From Planctomycetota bacterium (GTDB lineage: Bacteria; Planctomycetota; UBA1135; UBA2386): 63,836 nt of DNA. How positions within the stretch are numbered: the first letter of the stretch is position 1; the number at the start of each line of letters is the position of its first letter. The notes beneath the pieces are model-generated. The model saw only the letters and a program-made list of their open reading frames with translations, had not been told where the DNA came from and did not search any database. The position numbers and the translations under genes are program-made. Shown piece after piece: positions 36,382-45,356 of this stretch. The stretch spans positions 1-63,836 of the forward strand of contig JAEUHS010000067.1 in NCBI GenBank assembly GCA_016794035.1. The letters run 5' to 3'.

Positions 36382-37578
36382 CTACCGCAGACCGGCCGCG
36401 AGTTCGGCGGCCAGCCAGCGGCCGACGACCTCGTTGCCGCGCGCGCTCAGGTGCACTCCGTCCGCGAGGAACAGGCCCGCGTGGTCCGGCTCGGCGGCGA
36501 GCATCGGTGTCGCGTCGAGCGCCACCAGGCCCGCGGCCACCGCGACCTCGGCCCAGCGCCGCTGCAGCAGCCCGGGCGCATGCGCAACCGGATCGAGGCC
36601 CAGTTCCCGCAGCCGCGCGAGCCGGCGCGCCGGATCGACCTGCCACACCGACGGCAGCAGCACGAACCACACCGGCCGGCTGCCGGCCGCCGTCCTGGCG
36701 CGCTGCAGCGAGCGGTCCAGCGCGGCGAGCACGCGCGGGATCGGCGGCTCCGTACCGGCGACCCAGACGGTGCGCGCGTCGAGGGCGTCGCACCAGACGC
36801 CGTCGGGCGCGCCGTCGCCGGGCACCCCGAGCCGGCGCGCGACCGCCGCCACGCCACCCGCGAGCCATGGCGGTCCCCGGTCGCCGCCCAGCTGCAGCTC
36901 CAGCCACAGCGCGGCGCGCGACCGCACCGCGAGCCGCGCCCGCCACGACACCCGCACCGCCTCGGCCCACGGCTCGGCCAGCAGCCGACCGCCGAACACC
37001 GTGCGCGACGGGGCCAGTTCGTCGAACACGTCGTCGCCCAGACCGGCGGCGATCACGAAGGCGTCGGCCTGGAACGGCGCGTCGAGCCGCGCCAATCGCG
37101 CGACGGCGTGGGTGACCCCGACCGCGGGCATGCCGCCGTTGCCGACCACGACGTCGACCGATGCCGCGTGCAGCGCGGCCTCGAGCCGCGCCGGCAGCGC
37201 GTGCGCGGCCTCGACGCCGCCGCCGAACACCGCGCCGTCGCCGACCATCAGCACGCGCCGCTGGCCGTCGCGGCGCGCCGGCACCTCCCCGCGCAGGCCG
37301 AGCGCGCCGATCGCCACCGGCGCCACCGCATCGCCCACCCGTGAGCAGCCGCGGAAGCCGGCCTGCAGTGCTGGCTCGTCGGCGCCGGTCGGCACGAACA
37401 TGCCGGGCTGCGCCACCGCGGCGAACGGCGGCGGCACACGCCACGACCAGCGGAACGCCACCTCGGTGGCGGCGGCGGCGAACGCCAGCGCGAGCAGCAG
37501 CGCGGTCAGCACGAGCGACCGCGAACGGCGGCGGCGCGGCAGCCGCGGAACGACCGGTGCGGTCTCCGGCCGGCTCAG
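36382..37578 (-). CDS. Membrane-anchored SGNH-hydrolase-like protein lacking the catalytic Ser
   Basis: About 398 residues. An Arg-rich N-terminus (PRRRRSRS) precedes one membrane helix (LVLTALLLALAFAAAA). The rest follows the SGNH pattern: block I reads MVGDGAVFGGG instead of GDS, block II GNGGMPAVG, and the last block DGVHLSARGNEVVG has the Asp-x-x-His. The nucleophile serine is therefore replaced by glycine. No ATG lies in frame near the start; the coordinate given uses a CTG overlapping the cytochrome stop (CTGA). A GTG at 37512 would remove the basic N-terminus. Confidence 0.65.
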   Translation of the reverse strand: MSRPETAPVVPRLPRRRRSRSLVLTALLLALAFAAAATEVAFRWSWRVPPPFAAVAQPGMFVPTGADEPALQAGFRGCSRVGDAVAPVAIGALGLRGEVPARRDGQRRVLMVGDGAVFGGGVEAAHALPARLEAALHAASVDVVVGNGGMPAVGVTHAVARLARLDAPFQADAFVIAAGLGDDVFDELAPSRTVFGGRLLAEPWAEAVRVSWRARLAVRSRAALWLELQLGGDRGPPWLAGGVAAVARRLGVPGDGAPDGVWCDALDARTVWVAGTEPPIPRVLAALDRSLQRARTAAGSRPVWFVLLPSVWQVDPARRLARLRELGLDPVAHAPGLLQRRWAEVAVAAGLVALDATPMLAAEPDHAGLFLADGVHLSARGNEVVGRWLAAELAAGLR

Positions 37579-39245
37579 CGGGCCTCCGTGCGCATCGCCA
37601 CGCCGGCGGTCTCCGGCGTCTTGTCGGCCGCGTCGTACAGCTGCACGAACGTGCGACACTCGTCGGCGTCGACGCCGCGCACCGCATCGACCCAGTGCGG
37701 CGGGATCGTCTGGTAGCGCACCCACGCGACGACGCTGACGGCCGGCGCATCGGCGGCCAGCGGGATCTCGAAGTCGACGCTGTCGCCGCCGGCGGTGAAG
37801 TCGACGTCGGCGCCGATGCCGACCGGCGCGGTCTCGGTCGCGTGCGGACCGTCGTGGCGCCAGCCCTTGGGCAACAGGCGGGTGTCCTTCGCGCGCCGGT
37901 GCATGCGCGTCAGATGCGTGGTCGGCTCGCCAGCGACGTCGGCGGCGATCAGCTCCCAGACGACGACCTGCTCGCGCGCCGTGACCCGCGTGTGGTGCTC
38001 GTGCCGCAGTTCGTCGGCGACGTCGGCGAGGCGACCGTCCTTGGTCCAGCCGCCGCTGTCGAACACGACCCGGTTGCCGGCGCGCACCTGCACGTGCAGC
38101 CACGCCCGCCGCGACGGGTAGCCGGTCGGGAACTTGTGGCCGGTGAGGTTGTCGACGCGCACGGCGAAGTGCAGCGCCCCGTCGCGCCGCTGCAGCTCGC
38201 CGATCGTGATCGACACCGTCGCCTCGGCCAGCAGCCGCCGCGACGCCACCGCGTTCTGCCGCAGCGCCGCGGCCGGGGCCGTGACGCCGAGCGAGTCCCG
38301 GTTGGCCGCCAGCAGTTCGAGCAGGAACGCGTTGCCGCCGACGAACGAGTGCGAGCGGTAGGGCTCGCGCACCGGGATCAGGAAGTCGCCGCCGCCGGGA
38401 TTGCGCGCGATGCGCGCGCGCCCGAGGTCGGCCATGTGGCACTGCTGGCAGGTGCGCGAGGTCGCCGTCGCGCCGGCCTCGTCGTCGTAGTCGCTGTTGC
38501 GCCACTCGAGGTACGGCGTCTGCTCGGGAAAGCGTTCGCCGGTGTGGCCGGTGTGCAGCGTATGGCACGAACCGCACAGCGCCGAGGTCTGCACGTGCGC
38601 ACCGTGCTGGACCCGGTAGCCGGCGAGTTGCAGCATCGGCTGCGCGACCGGCTCCGGGTACGGACCGAAGATGTGCCGGCCCTTGTCGATCCTCGGCTTG
38701 CCGGCGAACGTCGCCTCGGTGCCGAGCCCTTCGGCCTGCACCTGGTGGCAGACCGTGCACGACACGCCGTCCTGGGCCAGCGCATCGCCGGCCGCCGCCG
38801 CGACCGCGATCGGTCCCTGGCCGGCGAGGCGGCGGCTGTGGTGCAGCATCGGCGCGTGGCAGCGCAGGCACAGCGCCTGCACCTCCTCGCCGCGGTCCGG
38901 ATCGGCGGCGACCTCCTTCGCCACCTGCGCGCGCCAGTAGGGATCGCGGAAGCTGTTGGCCATCACCGACGCCTGCCACAGCGCATGCGGCGACACGTCC
39001 TCGCCGATGGCGCTGCGCATCGCCGTCGACCGCGACGACGCGCTGTGGCACATCGCGCAACCGTCGCCGGTCGCGAACACCTCGTTGCGCGCGGTCGGCC
39101 GCACCGGTCCGCGCCACTGCGGGCCGGGGCCCAACGGCGCCGCCGGCGGCGGATCCTGCGGCGCCTGGGCCGCGCCTTCGTGATCGCTCGCCGCGTTCAG
39201 CAGCAGCACCAACAGCGCAGGTCCGAGCACGCGGCGTCCGGTCAG
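37575..39245 (-). CDS. Exported multiheme cytochrome c (five CxxCH)
   Basis: About 556 residues. The N-terminal half has five heme c sites: CAMCH, CLRCH, CTVCH, CGSCH and CQQCH, with extra His residues that can be distal ligands. The C-terminal half is a beta domain including VRVDNLTGHKFPTGYPSRRA, a signature seen in multiheme cytochrome family proteins. It should be periplasmic: a CTG start (39245, CTGA overlap) gives the signal peptide MTGRRVLGPALLVLLLNAAS, whereas the GTG at 39230 loses the basic residues. Electron donor and acceptor are unknown. Confidence 0.8.
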   Translation of the reverse strand: MTGRRVLGPALLVLLLNAASDHEGAAQAPQDPPPAAPLGPGPQWRGPVRPTARNEVFATGDGCAMCHSASSRSTAMRSAIGEDVSPHALWQASVMANSFRDPYWRAQVAKEVAADPDRGEEVQALCLRCHAPMLHHSRRLAGQGPIAVAAAAGDALAQDGVSCTVCHQVQAEGLGTEATFAGKPRIDKGRHIFGPYPEPVAQPMLQLAGYRVQHGAHVQTSALCGSCHTLHTGHTGERFPEQTPYLEWRNSDYDDEAGATATSRTCQQCHMADLGRARIARNPGGGDFLIPVREPYRSHSFVGGNAFLLELLAANRDSLGVTAPAAALRQNAVASRRLLAEATVSITIGELQRRDGALHFAVRVDNLTGHKFPTGYPSRRAWLHVQVRAGNRVVFDSGGWTKDGRLADVADELRHEHHTRVTAREQVVVWELIAADVAGEPTTHLTRMHRRAKDTRLLPKGWRHDGPHATETAPVGIGADVDFTAGGDSVDFEIPLAADAPAVSVVAWVRYQTIPPHWVDAVRGVDADECRTFVQLYDAADKTPETAGVAMRTEAR

Positions 39246-40000
39246 GCCTTGGCCTGCGCCTTCGCCGGCGGCAGGAACTCGCCGAGGAACTGCGGCAGCA
39301 TCTTGCGCCACGTGACCCAGTCGTGGCGCCACGACGCGTCCCATGCGTCGACGCGGTTCGGGATGCCCTTGGGCCCGAGCACGCGCTCCACCTTCCAGCT
39401 CTGGTCCGGGTCCTCGTAGGCGCCCTGGCCGTGCGTGAGCAGGATGTGACGCTGCCGCAGCAGGTCGAGGTGCCTGCCGTTCAGGTCCGGCACGAAGTCG
39501 AGCGGCGAGCTCTCGTAGTAGTCGCGGTTGATGCGGCCCTCGAGGAAGCGATTCATGTTGTAGGTGCCGCTCATGCAGATCGCGCGGCCGAACACGTCCG
39601 GGTGCCGGCACACCAGCGCCAGCGCGTTGAACGCGCCGATCGACGCGCCCGTGGTCCAGATCAGGCCCGCGTCGCCGCCGCAGTCGCGGTGGATCGCCGG
39701 CACCACCTCGCGGTAGAGGCACTGGTCGAACTGGTTCTGCACCTTCGCGGCCTGGTCGAGCGTCTTGCACTCGGTCAGCCAGGCCTTGCCGGCGACCGAG
39801 TCGACGCAGTAGACCTTGAGCCGCAGGTCTTTGACGAAGTCGCCGATCGCCGAGATCATGTGGAAGCGCTCGGGCTCCTCGGCGTCGCCGCCCGCGGTCG
39901 GGAACAGCAGCAGCGGCGTTCCTTCGTAGCCGTAGCGCACGAACGTGATCTCACGGCCACCCATCGCCGGGGACTTCCAGCTGATCTTGTGCTTGCTCAC
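39242..40000 (-). CDS. Esterase-D-like alpha/beta hydrolase
   Basis: 252 residues of the putative esterase (PF00756-like) family. The nucleophile elbow is TTGASIGAFNAL and late His residues (LLTHGQGAYED, SWRHDW) are candidates for the triad. It has no signal peptide, so it is cytosolic. The GTG start (40000) overlaps the ATP-grasp stop as GTGA, meaning the two are translated together. Substrate unknown; the partner ligase suggests an ester or acyl group made or removed in the same pathway. Confidence 0.8.
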   Translation of the reverse strand: MSKHKISWKSPAMGGREITFVRYGYEGTPLLLFPTAGGDAEEPERFHMISAIGDFVKDLRLKVYCVDSVAGKAWLTECKTLDQAAKVQNQFDQCLYREVVPAIHRDCGGDAGLIWTTGASIGAFNALALVCRHPDVFGRAICMSGTYNMNRFLEGRINRDYYESSPLDFVPDLNGRHLDLLRQRHILLTHGQGAYEDPDQSWKVERVLGPKGIPNRVDAWDASWRHDWVTWRKMLPQFLGEFLPPAKAQAKA

Positions 40001-41244
40001 TTCTTCTGCTCCTTCTCGGAGTCGCTGAGGGACTGCTGCACGATGCCGAAGAACCGCGTCGAGAACTCGTCGACCTCGTGCGCGGGATACATGTTGGCCA
40101 CCTTCCTGCGGATCGCGTCGCGGCAGCGGTCGCTGCGGAACCACTTGTGCGCCGCCTCGTCGAGCGCACCGAGGTGCTTGTCGCAGAACTCGGCGAACTG
40201 GTCGGCCGACAGCCGCTCGCGCGCGATCCTGGCGTAGCCCTTCAGCTTCTCGCGGTACGGCAGGTCCTTCTTGGCGATCGCGTAGTACGGCTCGAAGTCG
40301 AGCGTCTTCCGCATCGGCCGCTTGGTCGCGGCGCAGAACAACGCCCACTTCAGGTTGCTGGTCACGTACCACGGCCAATGGTAGTGGATCGAGCTGACCT
40401 GGTTGTCGGGGCAGGGGTTGGCGAAGTCGATCGGGTGGAAGGTGCCGTCCTTGCGCAGCGCCTCGACGCTGTTGAAGTCCCAGCCGAAGAACGTGTTGAT
40501 CAGCAGGCAGGTGTCGATCATCACCTGCTCGTCCTCCGGGCTGCAGAAGTTGCGCTCGGTCAGGTAGCGGCCGTGCAGCGGCTGGCTGGCGTCGTACTTG
40601 ATCACGCGCACCTGCGGCCCGATGCCGACCGCGCGCACGAACAGGTCGAAGCCGGCGACGGCCTGCTGCAGGTGCATCAGCCACTTCTCGCTCTTGTCGT
40701 AGGTCGCGACCAGCTCGGCCTGGTTGTCGACCTTGCTGACGCCCTGCCAACCGCCGCCGTCGTACGGCTTCATGAACTGCGGATAGCCGACCTCGGCGCC
40801 GACCTTGCCGAGGTCGAACAGCCTGGCGTAGGCCTTCAGCGTGTAGTCGAGGTCCGGCTTCGGCTCGTAGTTCTTCTGCGGCAGCATCATCGTCGCCGGC
40901 ACCGGCATGCCGAGCGCGGTCATCGCGCAGTAGGTCGAGTGCTTCTCGTAGCTCTGCACCGACCACGGGTTGTTGTAGACGTACAGACCGTCCATCAGGA
41001 TGCACTTCTTGATCCACTCGCGCTGGATCGCGAGCCAGTGCGTCAGCCGGTCGACGACGAGGTCGTACTTGCAGCCCGGCTTGAGCGCGAACGGCTCGAT
41101 CGTGGTGCGTTCGCAGGTGAACGAGACGACGTCCTTGCCGATCTTCAGCGCCAGCTTGCTGTCGGCGAGGATCTGTTCGAAGGCGAGCGGCCAACAGATG
41201 TCGGCGCCCAGGGAGAGTCCGATGTGGCGGGTGACGGCGGGCAT
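39997..41244 (-). CDS. ATP-grasp ligase-like protein
   Basis: 415 residues. The central part follows an ATP-grasp fold: a pre-ATP-grasp region (GADICWPLAFEQIL), lysine-containing strand YPQFMKPYDGGGWQGVSKV, WLMHLQQAV, and a later metal-binding region (LLINTFFGWDFNSVEALRK, HPIDFANPCPD) with Asp/Glu/Asn. ATP-grasp enzymes join a carboxylate to an amine or other nucleophile via an acyl phosphate. The substrate cannot be read from the sequence. It is coupled to the esterase downstream and 74 nt after the Fes-like esterase. Confidence 0.75.
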   Translation of the reverse strand: MPAVTRHIGLSLGADICWPLAFEQILADSKLALKIGKDVVSFTCERTTIEPFALKPGCKYDLVVDRLTHWLAIQREWIKKCILMDGLYVYNNPWSVQSYEKHSTYCAMTALGMPVPATMMLPQKNYEPKPDLDYTLKAYARLFDLGKVGAEVGYPQFMKPYDGGGWQGVSKVDNQAELVATYDKSEKWLMHLQQAVAGFDLFVRAVGIGPQVRVIKYDASQPLHGRYLTERNFCSPEDEQVMIDTCLLINTFFGWDFNSVEALRKDGTFHPIDFANPCPDNQVSSIHYHWPWYVTSNLKWALFCAATKRPMRKTLDFEPYYAIAKKDLPYREKLKGYARIARERLSADQFAEFCDKHLGALDEAAHKWFRSDRCRDAIRRKVANMYPAHEVDEFSTRFFGIVQQSLSDSEKEQKK

Positions 41245-41318
41245 TTTGGGGCGGGGGCGAGGGCCGCACTATGCCCGCGAGGCCGGGCCGGGGCCAGCTT
41301 GGTCAGTGCGCTCCGGCC

Positions 41319-42479
41319 CTACTCGTAGACCAGCCAGAGCGGCCCCGGGAACAGGTAGCTGAGCCCCTCGCGCAGGCGGTCGCGCCAGTTCTCCCAGTTG
41401 TGGCCGTCGTGCGCCTCGCGGAAGCGCACCTGCATGCCGGTCTCCTGCAGCAGCGGCACCAGCGAGCGGTTGTAGTAGATCAGCGACTCGTAGACGCCGC
41501 AGCTGACGAACACCGACTCCGATGGCCGGCCCGGCGCCTTGCGGAACTCGTTGACGAACTTGACCACCGGATCGAACACCGGGCCGCGGTCGTGGTCGCC
41601 GATCTCGGTGAACACGAACGAACCCGACTGCAGCAGCAACTTGCCGAAGAAGCCCGGGTGCCGCCACGCGGTCGACAGCGAGGCCACGGCGCCGAAGCTG
41701 GCTCCCATCACCGCGCGCGCGGCCGGCGAACGCACCAGCGGCAGCAGCGCCTCCATCTGCGGCACCAGGTCCTCGACCAGGAAGCGCGCGTGCCGTTCGT
41801 CGTCGGCGTACTCGTGCATGCGATCCGGCGACTGCGTCAGGATCGCGACCAGCGGCGGCAGTTCGAGCCGGTGGATCAGGTTGTCGAGGATCGTCTGCAG
41901 GCTGGCGAACTGCAGGTAGTCGAAGCCGTCGTGCACGACCAGCAGCGGGTAGCGGCGCGTCTCGCGGAAGCGCGCCGGCCGGTAGACGCGGATCGGCCGC
42001 CAGTCGCCGAACACGTGGCTCTCGACGTGGCGTTCCTCGATCGTGCCCTTGCGCGCCTCGGGGTCCTCGACGGTCCACTCCGGCGGCGCGTAGCCCTCGC
42101 CGTAGACCACCGAGTTGGCGCCGAACGGGTCGCGCGCGGTGTGCCGGTTCAGCGGGTCGCGGATCAGCGTGCCGCGGCCGAACATGGCGACGCCGAGCTT
42201 GTACTCCATGCGCGACTTCGCCGGCAGGTCGATCTGCAGCACCCAGCAGTCGGTGTGCTGCAGGCGCCGGAACGGCAACGAGCCCGGCAGGCCGTGGATC
42301 CAGTGGTGCAGCGTGACCTCCTGTGCCTCGCCGCAGAACAGGAACGTGACCGAACGGCCCTGCACGTGCGGGAACTCGTGCTCGGCGACGAAGCGATCCA
42401 GCGCCGCTTCGCCCTTCTGCACGGCGGCCTCGAGCCGCGGCACGATGTCGGTCGCCTCGTCGTCCGCCGGATCGATCAC
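41319..42479 (-). CDS. Enterochelin-esterase-like hydrolase with N-terminal beta domain
   Basis: 386 residues. Residues 1-150 resemble the CBM48/Fes N-terminal domain (VTFLFCGEAQEVTLHHWIHG, AKSRMEYKLGV). The catalytic alpha/beta domain has the elbow VMGASFGAVAS and a final His in AHDGHNWENWRD. Fes hydrolyses the ester bonds of enterobactin, but relatives act on many esters. No siderophore genes are near. It starts at an ATG overlapping the S51-like gene stop (ATGA). Confidence 0.82.
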   Translation of the reverse strand: MIDPADDEATDIVPRLEAAVQKGEAALDRFVAEHEFPHVQGRSVTFLFCGEAQEVTLHHWIHGLPGSLPFRRLQHTDCWVLQIDLPAKSRMEYKLGVAMFGRGTLIRDPLNRHTARDPFGANSVVYGEGYAPPEWTVEDPEARKGTIEERHVESHVFGDWRPIRVYRPARFRETRRYPLLVVHDGFDYLQFASLQTILDNLIHRLELPPLVAILTQSPDRMHEYADDERHARFLVEDLVPQMEALLPLVRSPAARAVMGASFGAVASLSTAWRHPGFFGKLLLQSGSFVFTEIGDHDRGPVFDPVVKFVNEFRKAPGRPSESVFVSCGVYESLIYYNRSLVPLLQETGMQVRFREAHDGHNWENWRDRLREGLSYLFPGPLWLVYE

Positions 42480-43414
42480 TCGCCCACCTCCGCGACGGCG
42501 CCGGACTCGGTCAACCGCCGCGTGCCCGGCGAGCCGCGCCAGCGCGACGACGTCCAGTCGAGGCGCGAACCGCGGTCGAGCAGCGCGCAGATCGCCGGCG
42601 CGAAGCGCTGCGCCAGCAGCTGCACGCGCAGCGGGTCGTCGGTGATCAGCCGGTTCTTCGCATGCGGCAGCGCGACGACGTCGGGCACCAGGCCGAAGCC
42701 GGCCTCCATGACCTCGGCGTAGGAGCTGCCCTGCGGCGGGTCGTCGTGGAACAGCACGATGCGTTCGCTGAGCGCCATCGCCGCCGCCGACCAGGCGATC
42801 ACCGGCCGATCGCCGTAGAGGCCGAACAGGTCGAACAGCCGCAGCCGGTGCAGCAGCACCGACACGTGGCCACCGGCCAGCAACAGACAGCTCGCGGACT
42901 CGAGATGTCGATGCAGCTCGCGCTTCTCGCGCTGGACCGAGGCGCGCGCGGCCGGGTGCCAGCGCGCCTCGAACTCGGCGTGGATCGCGGCGACCCGGCG
43001 CACGTGCTGCTCGTCGAGTTCGTGCACCATCGCCATCGCGTCGTGGCGCGCCGGCGCCAGCAGGTCGTCGTCGCCGGTGCGGCGCAGCAGCTCCTTGACC
43101 GGATCCATCAGGCCCTGCAGCCGCAGCCGATACAGCTCCTGCACGGTGCGCAGGCGGTCGTGGCGGCTGCGCATCGCCCGCAGCAGCTCCGGGTCCTTGT
43201 CGAAGATGCGCTCGACGCGCGCCCAGACCTCGAGGTTCTTGACCGGCCGCTGCACGTGCTCGCGCAGCTCCTGGTCCTCGGACTCGCGCTCCTCCCAGCC
43301 GGCCGTGACGACCGCGAGCGGCCGCCGATCGTCGCGCGGCACGACGGCGGCGACGGCCTCGCGCACGATCGGCACGTGGCGCTGCGGGCCGAGCAGGATC
43401 GCGGTGGACAGCAT
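42476..43414 (-). CDS. Peptidase S51 / cyanophycinase-like protein
   Basis: 312 residues. The C-terminal half resembles the class I GATase-like fold of dipeptidase E and cyanophycinase: CLLLAGGHVSVLLHRLRLFD, then the elbow PVIAWSAAAMALSERIVLF where the family has GWSAGA, then DVVALPHAKNRL. The candidate nucleophile Ser is present although the flanking Gly residues are changed to Ala. The N-terminal 150 residues are helical and unrecognised. It is first in the run that continues through two esterases and the ATP-grasp protein. Confidence 0.65.
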   Translation of the reverse strand: MLSTAILLGPQRHVPIVREAVAAVVPRDDRRPLAVVTAGWEERESEDQELREHVQRPVKNLEVWARVERIFDKDPELLRAMRSRHDRLRTVQELYRLRLQGLMDPVKELLRRTGDDDLLAPARHDAMAMVHELDEQHVRRVAAIHAEFEARWHPAARASVQREKRELHRHLESASCLLLAGGHVSVLLHRLRLFDLFGLYGDRPVIAWSAAAMALSERIVLFHDDPPQGSSYAEVMEAGFGLVPDVVALPHAKNRLITDDPLRVQLLAQRFAPAICALLDRGSRLDWTSSRWRGSPGTRRLTESGAVAEVGE

Positions 43415-43503
43415 GACCGGTCGCCTCCCTTACCCGAGGGCCGCGAGCGAAGGAAGCGGGAACGCGGCCACCATCGGCCCGGATGCGGACGAACGCGGCA
43501 CGC

Positions 43504-44520
43504 TCACGCGAGGTCGCTGTCGCCGAGCGCGTACCACCAGTCCGCCTGCAGCGTGTCCGCGGTCAGCGGCGAGCCGGTCAGCAGGTAGACCATGCGGCGC
43601 TGCAGCCAGTTCGCCGACGGCGTCTTCACGAACCCGCGCGCCTCGAAGGTGCGCCACTCGGCGGACCACTCGGGGAACACCGTGACCAGGCCCTGCTTGC
43701 CGACCTCCTGCGTGCGGCGCGTCGCCGCGTGCAGCAGCGCGTCGGTCGCCGCGGTGTCGCCCTCGGCGGCCATCCAGTCGGCGACGGTCGCGTGATCCGG
43801 CACGAGGCCGCCGCCGGGCTGCAGCACCAGCAGGCCCCGCAGCCGGCCGCCGGCGCGCGCGGTCCACAGTTCGTAGTCGGCGCGGTTGGGGTTCCGCACG
43901 TAGCGCCACTGCAGGTAGCGCCAGTCGCGGCGCAGCAGCAGGCGCTTCTCGCCGCGCATCACGTCGTAGAGCGTGCCGACATCGGGCGGCGTCACCGTGA
44001 CGCGTTCGAGCGTGAGCCCGTTCGGCGGCGGCACCGGCGGCAGCCCGGCGTCGCGGATCAGGAAGTCGATGTCGCGCAGGAAGTGGTATTCGAGGTAGCG
44101 CGAGCCGATGCGGAACGCGACGTCGACCGGGAAGCCGTACAGCACCGCGTCGCCGATGCGGCGGCTGTGCGCCGAGAACGGCAGGCCGGTGATCACGAAG
44201 ATGCCGGGCCGCTTCAGCCCGCCGCGCCACGCCGGGTGCGTCATCGAGTCGACGCAGTGGATGAAGCGCTGCGGTCCCGCCGGCGTGTCGGCGAGCACCG
44301 GCACGCCGGCGTACTGCGACACCACGGTGCCGTCCGGCGCGACCGCCAGCGACATGCGGTGCCCCATCGGGTTCTCGAGGTACTGCCAGCGCCACTGCTC
44401 CAGCGTGCGGTCGACGTAGCTCGGGCCGCAGACCTCGCGGAACACGAGGTTGAACGTCGCCAGGATGCGCTCCTCGTCGCCGGGCCGGTAGGGCCGGATC
44501 GTCAGGTCCGGCAGGCTCAT
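43504..44520 (-). CDS. GNAT-family acyltransferase-like protein
   Basis: 338 residues. It begins like a GNAT domain (TIRPYRPGDEERILATFNLV) and has a second acetyltransferase-like half (YELWTARAGGRLRGLLVLQ, LLHAATRRTQEVGKQGLVTV). Bacterial proteins of this type are often annotated as FemAB/GNAT-like acyltransferases in polysaccharide clusters; the acceptor here is unknown. The ATG overlaps the stop of the purine nucleoside phosphorylase gene (ATGA), tying it to the nucleoside operon. Confidence 0.7.
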   Translation of the reverse strand: MSLPDLTIRPYRPGDEERILATFNLVFREVCGPSYVDRTLEQWRWQYLENPMGHRMSLAVAPDGTVVSQYAGVPVLADTPAGPQRFIHCVDSMTHPAWRGGLKRPGIFVITGLPFSAHSRRIGDAVLYGFPVDVAFRIGSRYLEYHFLRDIDFLIRDAGLPPVPPPNGLTLERVTVTPPDVGTLYDVMRGEKRLLLRRDWRYLQWRYVRNPNRADYELWTARAGGRLRGLLVLQPGGGLVPDHATVADWMAAEGDTAATDALLHAATRRTQEVGKQGLVTVFPEWSAEWRTFEARGFVKTPSANWLQRRMVYLLTGSPLTADTLQADWWYALGDSDLA

Positions 44521-45356
44521 GCGGTGGCGAGGCGACGGCAGAACTCGGTCACCAGGTCGGTCAGCGTCGTCGCCGCCTGCGCCCCGGCCGCGACCACCTC
44601 GTCGTGCGACAGCACCTGGTCGGCGATGCCGGCGGCGAGGTTGGTGACCAGCGACAGGCCGACGACACCGGCGCCCATCGCGTTCAGCGCCATCGCCTCG
44701 TGCACGGTGCTCATGCCGACGGCATCGGCACCGAGCGACTGCAACATGCGCACCTCGGCCGGGGTCTCGTACGACGGGCCGAGCAGGCCCGCGTAGACGC
44801 CGGGCCGCAGGCGCCCGCCGCACTGCTGCAGCACCGCGCGCAGCCGCGGCGCGTAGACGTGCGACTGGTCCGGGAAGCGCGGGCCGAAGGCCGGCTCGTG
44901 CCGGCCGAGCAGCGGCGTGGTGCCGGTCAGGTTCAGGTGATCGGTCAGCACCATCAGGTCGCCGGCCGACAGATCGTCGGCGATGCCGCCGGCCGCGTTG
45001 GTCAGCAGGAAGTCGGGCACGCCGCAGCGGCGCAGCGTGCGCACCGCGCGCACGACCTCGGCCGGCCGCCAGCCTTCGTAGAGGTGCACGCGGCCGGTCA
45101 GGCACGCGACCGGCGCGCCGCCGACGGTCCCGACGACCAGCGCGCCGCCGTGGCCTTCGACGCGCGGCTGCGGCCAGCCGGGCACGTCGCCGAACGGCAT
45201 CTCGATCGGCGCCGCGACGGTGCGGGCGAACTCCTTGAGGCCGCTGCCCAGCACGAGGCCGAGCCGCAGCGAGGCCATGCGTTCGGCGCCGAGCCGCTCG
45301 CGCAGGCACGCCGCGGCGCGATCGACCAGCGCCAGTTCGTTCTCGGCGGCACTCAC
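44517..45356 (-). CDS. Purine nucleoside phosphorylase (trimeric type)
   Basis: 279 residues. It splits inosine/guanosine with phosphate. Family blocks: LGLVLGSGLKEFA (phosphate loop), VPGWPQPRVEGHGGALVVG, LTGRVHLYEGW, FLLTNAAGGI, GLLGPSYETPAEVRML and ADAVGMSTVHE. It follows the nucleoside transporter with a GTGA start/stop overlap (GTG at 45356), so uptake and cleavage are coupled. No upstream ATG fits. Confidence 0.93.
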   Translation of the reverse strand: MSAAENELALVDRAAACLRERLGAERMASLRLGLVLGSGLKEFARTVAAPIEMPFGDVPGWPQPRVEGHGGALVVGTVGGAPVACLTGRVHLYEGWRPAEVVRAVRTLRRCGVPDFLLTNAAGGIADDLSAGDLMVLTDHLNLTGTTPLLGRHEPAFGPRFPDQSHVYAPRLRAVLQQCGGRLRPGVYAGLLGPSYETPAEVRMLQSLGADAVGMSTVHEAMALNAMGAGVVGLSLVTNLAAGIADQVLSHDEVVAAGAQAATTLTDLVTEFCRRLATA

